DNA of 64,000 bases from Vicinamibacterales bacterium. Lineage in GTDB: Bacteria > Acidobacteriota > Vicinamibacteria > Vicinamibacterales > 2-12-FULL-66-21. The notes below the pieces were generated by a model. That model was not told the DNA's origin and made no database searches. It was given only the letters and a program-made list of their open reading frames with translations. Positions 7,957 through 16,900 of this stretch are shown piece by piece. Position numbers and translations under genes: made by a program. Each line of letters opens with the position of its first letter. Within the stretch, counting starts at the first letter, position 1. Location: contig DASXLB010000009.1 of NCBI GenBank assembly GCA_036496585.1, positions 1-64,000 of the forward strand. Reading direction: 5' to 3'.

Positions 7957-9215
7957 CGTTCGTCCGCCGCCATCTCATCCTGTGCGCGACGGCCGCATGC
8001 CTGGCGGGCTACACCTACGCGTATACGTCGGGCCGGGCAGGCCTGCCGATCCGCTCCGACGCCTACTCCTACTACGTCTACCTGCCGGCGCTGGCGCTGT
8101 ATCACGATCCATCGCTGCAGGCAGTCGCCGACGACTGCTGCGGCGGGACGTTTCCGGCATGGACGGCCATCAGTCGCTGGCGCGGGACGCGGCGCTGGGT
8201 CGACGCGCATCCGATCGGCGTCGCCGTGATGACGGCGCCGTTCTTTGTGGCGGCGCACCTGCTGACCCGCTGGACGAACCTGTCTCCGGACGGCTTCACG
8301 CCCTACTATCAGCACGGCGCAGGGCTCGCCGGCCTGACCTGCGTGATCGCCGGCCTCTGGTTTCTGCGCCGGCTCCTCCGCCGTCATTTCAGCGACGCGA
8401 CCGCCGACGCATCACTCGTGGCGCTGCTCGCGGGCACCAGCCTCTATCACTACGCCACGTTCGACAGCACCTGGAGCCACGCATTCTCGTTCGTGCTCTG
8501 CGCGGCCTTGTTCGAGCGCCTCGACGGCTGGCACGACGAGGCGGGGACTGCAGACGCCGCCGCGATCGGCGCGATCGCCGGCTTGATGGTCCTCGTTCGA
8601 CATACCAACGCCGTGATTGCCGCCGCGCTGGGCCTGACGCTGGTCGTCCGAAGCAGGAGCTTCCGCGCGGCGCTCCCTGTCGTGATCGCGGTGGCGGCGG
8701 CGTCGCTCATTCCGCAGGCGTGGCTGTATCACCGGGCCACCAACCACTGGTTCGTCAGCGCCTATGGCGACATGGGGTTCACCTGGCGCTCGCCGCACAT
8801 CGCCGGCGTCCTGGTCAGCCCTGCCAAGGGCCTGTTCTTCTGGGCGCCGCTACTGCTCGCGGCAGTCGCCGGGCTGGGCGTTCTTCCCGCGTCCCTCCGT
8901 CGCTGGCGGCCGGCCATCGCCGCCATCCTGGTGATCCACACGTATCTCATCGCGAGCTGGTGGGACTGGCAGTTCGGCGCCAGCTTCGGACATCGAGGGT
9001 TCGTCGACGTGTATCCGCTGCTGTCGCCCGGGCTCGCCGCGGTTTTCAGCCGCGCGGCCGTCCGCCCCTCGCTTCGTGCCGTGACCACGGTCGCCGTAGT
9101 ACTGCTCTGCGCGCTGTCGATCTTCCAGATGCTGCAGTACTGGCACGGCGTGATGCCGATGAGCGACACCACCTGGGCACAGTACCGAGGGGCGTTCCTC
9201 AGGGGATGGTGGTGA
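7953..9215 (+). CDS. Polytopic membrane protein, glycosyltransferase 39/PMT-like
   Basis: 420 aa with roughly ten hydrophobic segments. The first loop contains an acidic stretch (IRSDAYSYYVYLPALAL) positioned like the catalytic DE/DD loop of GT-C glycosyltransferases that use polyprenyl-phosphate sugars. YSYYVYLPAL is common in uncharacterised membrane glycosyltransferases of soil bacteria. The C-terminus ends in a WGVMPMSDTTW-like tail without a soluble domain. It starts at a GTG overlapping the upstream stop by 4 nt, and overlaps the following small gene by 10 nt, so three genes (6739-9664) form one translationally coupled unit. Donor and acceptor are unknown. Confidence 0.7.
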   Translation: MTFVRRHLILCATAACLAGYTYAYTSGRAGLPIRSDAYSYYVYLPALALYHDPSLQAVADDCCGGTFPAWTAISRWRGTRRWVDAHPIGVAVMTAPFFVAAHLLTRWTNLSPDGFTPYYQHGAGLAGLTCVIAGLWFLRRLLRRHFSDATADASLVALLAGTSLYHYATFDSTWSHAFSFVLCAALFERLDGWHDEAGTADAAAIGAIAGLMVLVRHTNAVIAAALGLTLVVRSRSFRAALPVVIAVAAASLIPQAWLYHRATNHWFVSAYGDMGFTWRSPHIAGVLVSPAKGLFFWAPLLLAAVAGLGVLPASLRRWRPAIAAILVIHTYLIASWWDWQFGASFGHRGFVDVYPLLSPGLAAVFSRAAVRPSLRAVTTVAVVLLCALSIFQMLQYWHGVMPMSDTTWAQYRGAFLRGWW

Positions 9216-9664
9216 GCCGGCGCGTCCCGCTCGTGCTCGCGATCGTCGCCGCGTTGGCGCTGCTCGCCTACCTCCGCGACCCGCCGTGGCTCGTCAACCA
9301 GGCGTCAGGACTGCGCCAGTGGGAGCATCCGGCAGGGCAGCCCCGCTACCGGTGGTCGACGGGCCACGCGTCGTTCTTCGTCGAGGCCGGGGCGGGCGCG
9401 TTCGACGTCCCGGTGTCGACGACGTTCGACGCGCCGGACAGCCAGCCGATGCTGGTCAGCGTCGACGTCGACGGCCAGCTGGCGGTGCGCGCGGTACTGA
9501 CCGACCCGTCGTGGACGCGCATTCATGTCGTGCTGCCGCCGCCGGGTGGGCGAAGGGTGCGGCGGATCGACCTGCGGACGAACGTGACCCGGGATACCTC
9601 CTACGGCGTCCGCGTCGGGGCGCTCGAGTTCCCGCCGCGACTGGCCGCGGGTTTTCCTCGCTGA
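9206..9664 (+). CDS. Membrane-anchored extracytoplasmic beta-sandwich-like protein
   Basis: 152 aa. Residues 6-23 (VPLVLAIVAALALLAYL) form one N-terminal membrane anchor; the rest is soluble and strand-rich (DVPVSTTFDAPDSQPMLVSVDVDG, then RRIDLRTNVTR). The start ATG at 9206 overlaps the end of the membrane-protein gene by 10 nt; a GTG at 9212 is an alternative. The soluble part resembles the C-terminal extracytoplasmic tail of the other GT-C-like protein at 12083-13864, so it looks like a tail domain made as a separate subunit. The protein has no known family that I can name. Confidence 0.65.
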   Translation: MVVSRRVPLVLAIVAALALLAYLRDPPWLVNQASGLRQWEHPAGQPRYRWSTGHASFFVEAGAGAFDVPVSTTFDAPDSQPMLVSVDVDGQLAVRAVLTDPSWTRIHVVLPPPGGRRVRRIDLRTNVTRDTSYGVRVGALEFPPRLAAGFPR

Positions 9665-9743
9665 CCAGCCCGGCATTTCGGCGGCGCCGCACGCCGCGAC
9701 GGCCGACACGCTACTATCTGCTGGCGATGCGGTCCTGCCTGCG

Positions 9744-10733
9744 ATGTCCATGACGCCAGTCCCACACATGATGCGCGTGGTCGAGATCGGCTCACCGGGC
9801 GGCCCCGACGTGCTCCGCCTCGTCGAGCGTCCGGTCCCGGCGCCTGGCGCGGGTGAGGTCCTGATCCGTGTGGCCGCCGCCGGCGTGAACCGGCCCGACA
9901 TCATGCAGCGCCTGGGGAAGTATCCGCCGCCGCCGGGCGCCTCGGACATTCCCGGCCTGGAAATCTCGGGAGAGATCGTCGGCGGCCACGATTGGGCCGG
10001 CCGCCGCGTCTGCGCGCTGGTCAGCGGCGGCGGCTACGCCGAATACTGCGTCGCGCCGCTCGAACAGTGCCTGCCCGCGCCGGCGGCGCTCCCGCTCACG
10101 CACGCGGCCGCCATCCCCGAAACTTTCTTCACGGTGTGGACGAACCTGTTCGAGCGGGCTGGCTTGAAACGTGGCGATCGCCTGCTCGTGCACGGCGGCA
10201 CGAGCGGCATCGGCACGACGGCCATTCAACTCGCGTGCGCCCGCGGTGCGTGGGTGCTGGCAACCGCCGGGTCCGATGAGAAAGCCGCCGCCTGCCGCCG
10301 CCTCGGCGCAGCGGACGCGTTCAACTACCGCACCGGCGATTTCGTCGCGGCGGTGAAGGTTGCGACAGACGGTGAAGGCGTCGACGTCGTGCTCGACATC
10401 GTCGGCGGCGACTACCTGCCGCGCAATCTCGAGTGCCTGCGGATGCACGGACGGCTGGTGCAGATCGGGCTGATCGCCGGATCGAAGTCGCTCGTCGATC
10501 TGCGTCCGGTGCTCCAGCGGCGGCTGACGATCACCGGATCGACGCTGCGGCCGCGCGGCGTGGCCGAGAAAGGCTCGATCGCGCGGGCGCTCGAGCGCGA
10601 GGTGTGGCCGCTGCTCGAGAGCGGCGCGGTGAAGCCGATCGTCGACGCCGAGTATCCGCTCGCGCGCGCCGCAGAGGCGCACCGCGACCTCGAATCTGGG
10701 CGGGTCATCGGCAAGCTGTTGCTGATTATCTAG
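9744..10733 (+). CDS. NAD(P)H-quinone oxidoreductase (zinc-independent MDR, PIG3-like)
   Basis: 329 aa, the normal length for quinone oxidoreductases of the medium-chain dehydrogenase/reductase family. Hallmarks are AAGVNRPDIMQRLGKYPPPPGASDIPGLEISG near residues 45-75, the Rossmann loop GTSGIGTTAIQLA near residue 152, and GSTLRPR near 265, all typical of the TIGR02824/PIG3 group. The zinc-ligand cysteines of alcohol dehydrogenases are absent. It is expected to reduce quinones with NADPH in the cytoplasm. Several Met codons occur in the first ten residues; 9744 gives the longest reading and 9771 is also possible. Convergent with the DUF763 gene. Confidence 0.9.
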   Translation: MSMTPVPHMMRVVEIGSPGGPDVLRLVERPVPAPGAGEVLIRVAAAGVNRPDIMQRLGKYPPPPGASDIPGLEISGEIVGGHDWAGRRVCALVSGGGYAEYCVAPLEQCLPAPAALPLTHAAAIPETFFTVWTNLFERAGLKRGDRLLVHGGTSGIGTTAIQLACARGAWVLATAGSDEKAAACRRLGAADAFNYRTGDFVAAVKVATDGEGVDVVLDIVGGDYLPRNLECLRMHGRLVQIGLIAGSKSLVDLRPVLQRRLTITGSTLRPRGVAEKGSIARALEREVWPLLESGAVKPIVDAEYPLARAAEAHRDLESGRVIGKLLLII

Positions 10734-10745
10734 TTCGTGTCCGTG

Positions 10746-10838
10746 CCAAGGGTGCTGCACCAGCACCATTAGCACCCTTGGCGCCTTTTGCACCAGCCCC
10801 GTTAGCACCTTTGGCCCCCTTTGCACCCTTGGCACCTT
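10746..10838. repeat. Degenerate collagen-like Gly-Ala-X coding repeat, now intergenic
   Basis: The DNA has a 9-nt fine period and a 33-nt higher-order direct repeat (TTAGCACC at 10769 and again at 10802). Read on the minus strand it encodes GAK-GAK-GAK-GAN-GAG-type triplets, twice over. The open frame has a TGA three codons before the first triplet and no start, so it is not expressed as it stands. It lies between two convergent genes. Confidence 0.7.
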
Positions 10839-10908
10839 GTTCTCAAACGTCGCCCCTCGGACGCGCCTGTCCGCGCTCGGGCTTCCGGTAGGCGCTCTCG
10901 TTCCCCGC

Positions 10909-12024
10909 CTACTCGGGCGCGGGGTCCTGACTCGCCAGGCGGGCGCTGACCCTCTGCCGTCCGTATTCGGCCAGCCGCTTCAGCGCCTTCACGCGTTCGG
11001 AGCGATCGATGCCGGCCTTGTTCACCGCCGCGCGAAGTGTCTCGATGGTCTTGTCGTAGGTCCCGAGGTCGACGGGATAGGGAAAGCCGTCCTTGCCGCC
11101 GTGCGCGAACGAGAATCGAGCCGGGTCGCGCGTGCTGGCCGGCGTGCCGTGGATGATCTCGGCTGCGAGGGCCAGCGCGCGCAGCGTCTTCGCGCCGACA
11201 CCCTCCATGCCGAGCAGGCTCTCGAAGTCTGCCGGCGCGCGCTCGTAGGTCTTGAGCAGAATGCGATCGAGGTGCTGCGGATTGACATCGGCCAGCAGCA
11301 CCGCGTGGCGCCGCGGCATGTCCAGCAGCGGACGGTCCTTGATCGCCGAGAGCACGACCTGCGGCTTCTCGCGCGCCAGGGCCGCCGAGGCTCCGCGTGC
11401 GGCTTCGCTCTCCGCCGCGACCAGGTTCAGAGTCGGCGCCTCCTGCTCCGCACACACGGCCGCGTGCGGCTCGTTGACGAAGCTCTCCAGACGTGAGGCG
11501 AGCCAGTGATATCGCCGCGCCATCCGGCTGTGCTCGTCCATCCCCTGCTGCACCACGCACCAGCCGGCGGTCGGCGTGAAAAAGAACGCGTGGTGGTATA
11601 GCTGATAGCCGTCCTGGACCGCCGCGCTGTCGACCTTGGCCGCCATGCGGCTGGCGTAGACGAGCGGCGCCGCGTCGATCGAGAGGCGATCGCAAAAGGC
11701 GACGATCTCGCCGGGTGTCCGGCGCGACACGGCGCCCTTGCCGCCGCCGACGTAGATGCCGAGGTCCTTTTCAGTGCCGCGCAGCCCTTCCTTCAGCGCG
11801 CCCGTGACCGTCGTGGTGACGCCGCTCGAGTGCCAGTCGAAGCCGAGCACGCAGCCGAACGCCTGGAACCAGAACGGATCCGAGAGACGGCGTAGCATTT
11901 CGTCGCTGCCGTAGTCCTGGACGACGTTGGCGGTGATCTCGCGCGCCAGCCTGACCATTCGCGAGAACAGCCAGGCCGGCGCGCGTCCGCCGTGCAGAGG
12001 AAGTTGTGCGGAACCGGTACGCAT
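10909..12024 (-). CDS. DUF763 domain-containing protein
   Basis: 371 aa starting at the ATG that gives MRTGSAQLPLHGG, the conserved opening of DUF763. Other hallmarks are PAWLFSRMVRLAREI near residue 20, FWFQAFGCVLGFDWHSSGVTTTV near 50-75, and GIYVGGGKG near 92. The second half includes a helix-hairpin-helix-like turn (GMEGVGAKTLRAL near 265) and the stretch FSFAHGGKDGFPYPVD, both usual for the family. The helix-hairpin-helix would suggest DNA contact, but the function of DUF763 is not established. It may share a short divergent promoter region with the glycosyltransferase-like gene that begins at 12083. Confidence 0.9.
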   Translation of the reverse strand: MRTGSAQLPLHGGRAPAWLFSRMVRLAREITANVVQDYGSDEMLRRLSDPFWFQAFGCVLGFDWHSSGVTTTVTGALKEGLRGTEKDLGIYVGGGKGAVSRRTPGEIVAFCDRLSIDAAPLVYASRMAAKVDSAAVQDGYQLYHHAFFFTPTAGWCVVQQGMDEHSRMARRYHWLASRLESFVNEPHAAVCAEQEAPTLNLVAAESEAARGASAALAREKPQVVLSAIKDRPLLDMPRRHAVLLADVNPQHLDRILLKTYERAPADFESLLGMEGVGAKTLRALALAAEIIHGTPASTRDPARFSFAHGGKDGFPYPVDLGTYDKTIETLRAAVNKAGIDRSERVKALKRLAEYGRQRVSARLASQDPAPE

Positions 12025-12068
12025 GGCGGGATGGCGCGATTGCCGATTCGAGCATAGCAGACGCAAGG

Positions 12069-12074
12069 TATGCT
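12069..12074 (+). promoter_or_regulatory. -10-like hexamer for a leaderless start
   Basis: TATGCT lies 8 nt before the GTG at 12083, which has no Shine-Dalgarno. The expected transcription start coincides with the start codon. Confidence 0.45.
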
Positions 12075-12082
12075 CACCGTCG

Positions 12083-13864
12083 GTGTCGAGCAGGATTTCG
12101 ATCGGAGCGCTCGTCGCGCTTGTCGGTCTCGGAGCACTGCTGAGGCTCGACGCTTTCACCGGACACTACGGCACGCTCGAGCATCCGGCGTGGGCGCGGG
12201 TGGCCACGCGCGACATTGCGCCGGCGGCGCGGCGCGTGCGGCCCGGCAGCGTCGCATGGGCGCCGATCGCCGACCCTTACGTCGGCGGCGACCCCATCAA
12301 TTACCTGAAGTTCGCCCGCGAGATGCGCACGTTTTACCAGCCGCACGTGCGCGAGCCGGTCTTTCTCGCGGTGACGCGAATCGCGCTGGCGCTCCTCGAC
12401 GATCAGGACGCCGCCGTCAGCCTCGCCTCGGCGGCGGGATCGCTGCTGCTGATCGTCGGCGCCTACCTGCTCGGCGCGGAGCTGATCTCGCCGCTCGCCG
12501 GCCTCGCTTCGGCAGCGGTGATGGCCATCGACTACGACCTCGTCACCTGGGCACCGGACGGCTGGCGCGACGACATGTTCTCGGCAACCGTGGCGCTCGC
12601 CGCGTGGGCGTTCGTGCGTTTTCGCCGGCATCCGTCGTTCGGCAACGCGCTGCTCGTCGGATTCACTTCCGGCGCCGCCTGCCTGACCCGCATCACCGCG
12701 GTGTCGTTCGCGCTGCCAGCGCTGCTGTGGGTGAGCGCGGCGGGCCCGGGCGCGGTGCGGCCGCGCCTCGAGTACGCGGCGGTCGCCCTCGTCGTGCTCG
12801 CCGCGATCGTCGGCCCATTCCTCCTGAGCTGCGCCATCGCGACCGGCGATCCGCTCTACGCGATTGACTATCACACCGTGTACTACCGCGCCGCCGATGG
12901 TCTGTCGGTCAGCACGCCGATGAGTGCCGGAGAGTACCTGTGGGGCAAGTTCGCGGCGCACCCGCTCGGCACGCTTGACGCCGGGATCACCGGCGAGTTC
13001 GTCCGTCCGTTCACGATCAAATGGAACGGCCTGCGCATCTGGGCCGCGTGGCTGCCGGCAGCCACGGCTGCCGCCGCGTTGCTGGGATTGCTGATGCTGC
13101 CGTTCACGGCAGACGGCCGCCTGCTGCTCCTGATGCTGCTGGGCTCGCTGTTGCCGTATGTCTTCACCTGGAACATCGCGGCGGGAGGCGAATGGCGCTT
13201 CACGATGCACGCCTATCCCTTCTACGTCGTCGCGGCGTGCTTCGCCGTCGCGGGTGTTGCGAGGCTGATCAGGGCACTCGTGACGCAGCCCGCGTCGTGG
13301 CGTGCGCGCGCGATGTGGCTAGGCGTGCGCGCCGGCATCGTCTGCGCGCTCGTAGCCGCGGCGGTCGTGGTCTACGTCGGGGTGCTGCCGTGGTTCGTCG
13401 CCAGTGAGGCCATCGGCAAGGGGGACTCGGTCAGCATCGGCACCGGGGGTCGCGATCGCGCGTTCTATCGGTCGGGATGGTCCCGCGCGCACAGCGAAGG
13501 CATCGTCACAGTGCGGGTGTCGATCGCGCCGCGCGCCGCCGTCAGCATTCCGCTGCCGGTTCGCCGCGCCTACGATCTCGTCCTCCGCCTCGACCCCGCC
13601 GCGCCGGCGGACGGCCAGTCGATGACGGTGCTCTTCAACCAGCAGATCGTGCTGAGCACGACCCTCGACTGGAACGCGCAGCGCGTCGGCGCGTACCGCC
13701 TGCACGTGCCGATCGAATGGATGCGAACGGGGCGCAACGATCTGGTGATCGTGCCAACGCCCACGGTTGCCGCCGCCACCGCGGATTCACGATTCAGCTG
13801 GCTGCGGCCCGATCAACGCCTTGGAGTGCGCATCTGGATGGTCCGCGTCATTCCCTTGACCTAG
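12083..13864 (+). CDS. Polytopic membrane glycosyltransferase-like protein with extracytoplasmic C-terminal domain
   Basis: 593 aa. After a first membrane segment (ISIGALVALVGLGALL) comes a long loop with an acidic ADPYVGGDPINYLKFAREM, placed like the catalytic loop of GT-C fold transferases. About ten further hydrophobic segments follow up to residue 450. The C-terminal 140 residues are soluble and strand-rich (AVSIPLPVRRAYDLVLRLD ... NDLVIVPTP) and look like the small anchored protein at 9206-9664. GTG 12083 is chosen because it follows a TATGCT element by 8 nt; upstream in-frame sequence belongs to the opposite-strand gene. Likely transfers a sugar from a lipid carrier on the periplasmic side; specificity is unknown. 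Confidence 0.7.
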   Translation: MSSRISIGALVALVGLGALLRLDAFTGHYGTLEHPAWARVATRDIAPAARRVRPGSVAWAPIADPYVGGDPINYLKFAREMRTFYQPHVREPVFLAVTRIALALLDDQDAAVSLASAAGSLLLIVGAYLLGAELISPLAGLASAAVMAIDYDLVTWAPDGWRDDMFSATVALAAWAFVRFRRHPSFGNALLVGFTSGAACLTRITAVSFALPALLWVSAAGPGAVRPRLEYAAVALVVLAAIVGPFLLSCAIATGDPLYAIDYHTVYYRAADGLSVSTPMSAGEYLWGKFAAHPLGTLDAGITGEFVRPFTIKWNGLRIWAAWLPAATAAAALLGLLMLPFTADGRLLLLMLLGSLLPYVFTWNIAAGGEWRFTMHAYPFYVVAACFAVAGVARLIRALVTQPASWRARAMWLGVRAGIVCALVAAAVVVYVGVLPWFVASEAIGKGDSVSIGTGGRDRAFYRSGWSRAHSEGIVTVRVSIAPRAAVSIPLPVRRAYDLVLRLDPAAPADGQSMTVLFNQQIVLSTTLDWNAQRVGAYRLHVPIEWMRTGRNDLVIVPTPTVAAATADSRFSWLRPDQRLGVRIWMVRVIPLT

Positions 13865-13970
13865 CGACTCTGCCGTTCGCCCAGCTCATCACGGCATCCA
13901 ACCCATCTCAGTGTTGTATACGGTTGAAATACCGAACGCATCCACAGTAAGGTCTGCGGGACGGACTTCA

Positions 13971-13979
13971 AGGGAGGAG
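13971..13979 (+). promoter_or_regulatory. Strong Shine-Dalgarno of the TonB-dependent receptor
   Basis: AGGGAGGAG ends 6 nt before the ATG at 13986. It is the best ribosome-binding site in the window, decides the start over an upstream in-frame TTG/ATG, and contrasts with the many genes here that lack one. Confidence 0.8.
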
Positions 13980-13985
13980 TCTCAC

Positions 13986-16900
13986 ATGAAAGTCGTTCTG
14001 CGGCTGCTGGTCGTCGTCTGCATGGCGGCCGGCGCACCTCGCGCGTTCGCACAGGGATCCAACACCAAGGCCACGTTGACCGGCGTCGTCCAGGACGCGT
14101 CGGGCGGAGTGGTGCCCGGCGCTTCAGTGACGGTACGCAACACCGCCACCGGCGTCGTCAACGAGACCATTTCGAACGAGACGGGCGCCTTTGCCGTCGC
14201 CGCGCTCGATACGGGCACCTACGAAGCCACGGTGTCGCTGCAGGGGTTCAAGACCTTCAAGGCTGAAAAAATCGTTCTGACACCTGGCGCCACGGCCAAC
14301 GTCACAGCCAAGCTCGAGGTGGGCGGCACCGAGGAATCGGTGACCGTCGTCGCGCGCAGCGAGTTGATCGACACCACGTCGACGACGGTGTCGGCGACGA
14401 TCAGCTCGGATCAGATCCAGAACCTTCCGGTCGTCACCAAGAGCGCGATGCAGATCGTGACGTTCCTGCCTGGCATCAACGCCAACAGCACGCACGTGCA
14501 GCGCAACTCGACGGCGCTCGGCCTGCCGCAGAGTGCCATCGCTATCGTCATCGACGGCGTCAACATCCAGGACCAGAGCGTCAAGTCGACCGACGGCTTC
14601 TATCCAGACATCCGGCCGCAGAACGACCTCGTCGAGCAGGTCAGCGTCACGCAGGCGACCGGCTCCGCCGACTCGTCGGGCCAGGGGTCGGTGCAGGTCA
14701 AGTTCGTGACGCGCTCCGGCTCCAACACGTTCACCGGCAGCGCCTATGAGTACCTGCGCGACAGCGTGCTCAACTCGAACTCATGGGCCAACTCGTCGCG
14801 CGGCCTGCCGAAGAACGAGATCAATTGGAACCAGTTCGGCTTCCGGGTCGGCGGACCAATCGTGATCCCGGGGCTCTACGACGGCCACAACAAGGCGTTC
14901 TACTTCGTCAACTACGAGGAGTTCCGCCTGCCGATTACCTCGCAGACGACGCGCCAGTACGTGTCGCCGGCGGCGGCCGGCGGCCTCTTCCAGTACGGCT
15001 GCACGGCGTCCGGCTGCGCGAGCTCGAAGAATCTGTTCCAGGTCATCGGCGGCTCCGCCGATCCGACGGTCGCGTCGATGCTCTCGCAGATCAATGCTGC
15101 GACGCTCACGCAGGGGGCGATTCAGTCGAACGTCGATCGCAATACGCTCGCCTACACGTGGCAGCCGAACCTGTTCCGTGCCGAGCACCTGCCGGGCGGC
15201 CGCCTCGACGTCAACCTCACGAAAAACCACCGCCTGACGGTGACCCAGATCTATCAGAAGGTGAACTCGGATCCCGACATCATCAACAACGGCTATCCGA
15301 GCTTCCCTGGCTTCGCGGTCGACAGCACGCAGTATTCGTTCCGCTACACCGGCACGGCGTCGCTGCGCTCGACGCTGTCGCACAACATGGTCAACGAAGG
15401 CGGCTGGGGGACGATCTGGTCGCCGGTCTACTTCTCGGCGAACGTCACACCCGATCGCTACCTGGGCGGCTACAACCTGACGTTCCCGCAGCTGCCGACC
15501 GGCACCAATCTGACACCGTTCAACGTCACCGGCGCCGCGCAGAACCGCAACGGCTCGAATTACAACTTCCACGACACGGTCAACTGGCTGAAAGGGCGCC
15601 ACAGCCTGTCGTTCGGCGGTGTTTACACCAACGTCAGCGACCTCGAACAGTCGCACAGCATCGTCCAGGCGCTGACGCTCGGCTACGACACGACCAACGA
15701 TCCGACCGCCGGGCTGTTCAATACGACGACCTTCCCCGGCGCGACAGCCACCGATCTGACCAACGCGCGAAACCTCTATGCGCTCCTGACCGGCCGTGTG
15801 AGCCAAGTGACCGGCAATGCCGTGCTGCAGCCTGACGGCAGCTACGTCTACCGCGCCGATCCGACCGAGCTGATTCACCAGCCCGAGGTCGGGCTGTTCC
15901 TGCAGGATCAGTGGCGGCTGAAGCCGACTGTCACCGTCAATGCCGGCCTGCGCTATGAGCTGCAGTACCCGATTCGGTCCGCGGAGAACACCTACTCGCG
16001 CAACGACGTGAACGACCTGTGCGGACGGGCCGGTACCGGTGCGGCGGCGAGCAACGCGCCGCTGGCGACGATCGGCTGCCAGTTCGGCATGCCGGGCGTG
16101 CCGCTCACCGGCGCGGCGCCGACCTACAAGCAGTACACGGCGGGAACACCCGGCTACAGTCTCGACAAGAACAACTTCGCGCCAAGCGTCGGCGTGGCAT
16201 GGCAGCCGAACGTCGAGGGCGGGTGGCTGCGGAAGATCCTCGGCGATCCGGGTTTCGCAACGCTGCGCGCCAGCTACGGCCGCGCCTTCAACCAGCCGGG
16301 CACCAGCGACTACCTCGGGACGCTGCGCACCGGCCCCGGCCTCACCGTCAACGCCAACCGCAACACGACCAACGGCAACCTGGTGCTGGCGGGCGAGCAG
16401 TGGCCGATCCTCCTCAGCCAGACGTCGCGCCTGGGACCGCCGGCGACGTGCCCCTCGGGACAGACGGTCGGCTGCATCCCGACCAGCGCCGTATTCCCGC
16501 AGCCGATCAATTTCACGACCGGCATGGCGGTGTTCGATCCGAACTACCAGACGTCGTACACCGACTCGTGGAGCGCCGGCTTCCAGCGCGCGCTCGGCAA
16601 GGACACCGCCATCGAGGTCCGCTACATCGGCAACCGCACCGAGGGGATCTCGACGACGGTCAACTACAACGAGGGCGACATCTACAACGCCGGATTCGGT
16701 TCGAGCGCGAACTTCGTCGAAGAGTTCAGGAAGGCGCAGCAGAACCTGGCGGCCAACGTCGCCGCCGGACGCGGCGCCACGTTCGCGTATACCGGCGCTC
16801 CGGGCACGGCGCCGCTGCCGATCTTCCTGGCCAGTTACACGGGGCAGGGAGCCGCCGCCGCTGGCAATCCGGCCGCCTACACCGGGACGCAGTGGTCGAA

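Noticed and set aside
10746..10838. CRISPR-like repetitive block
   Set aside because: The period is 9/33 nt, codon-like, with no spacers of unique sequence.
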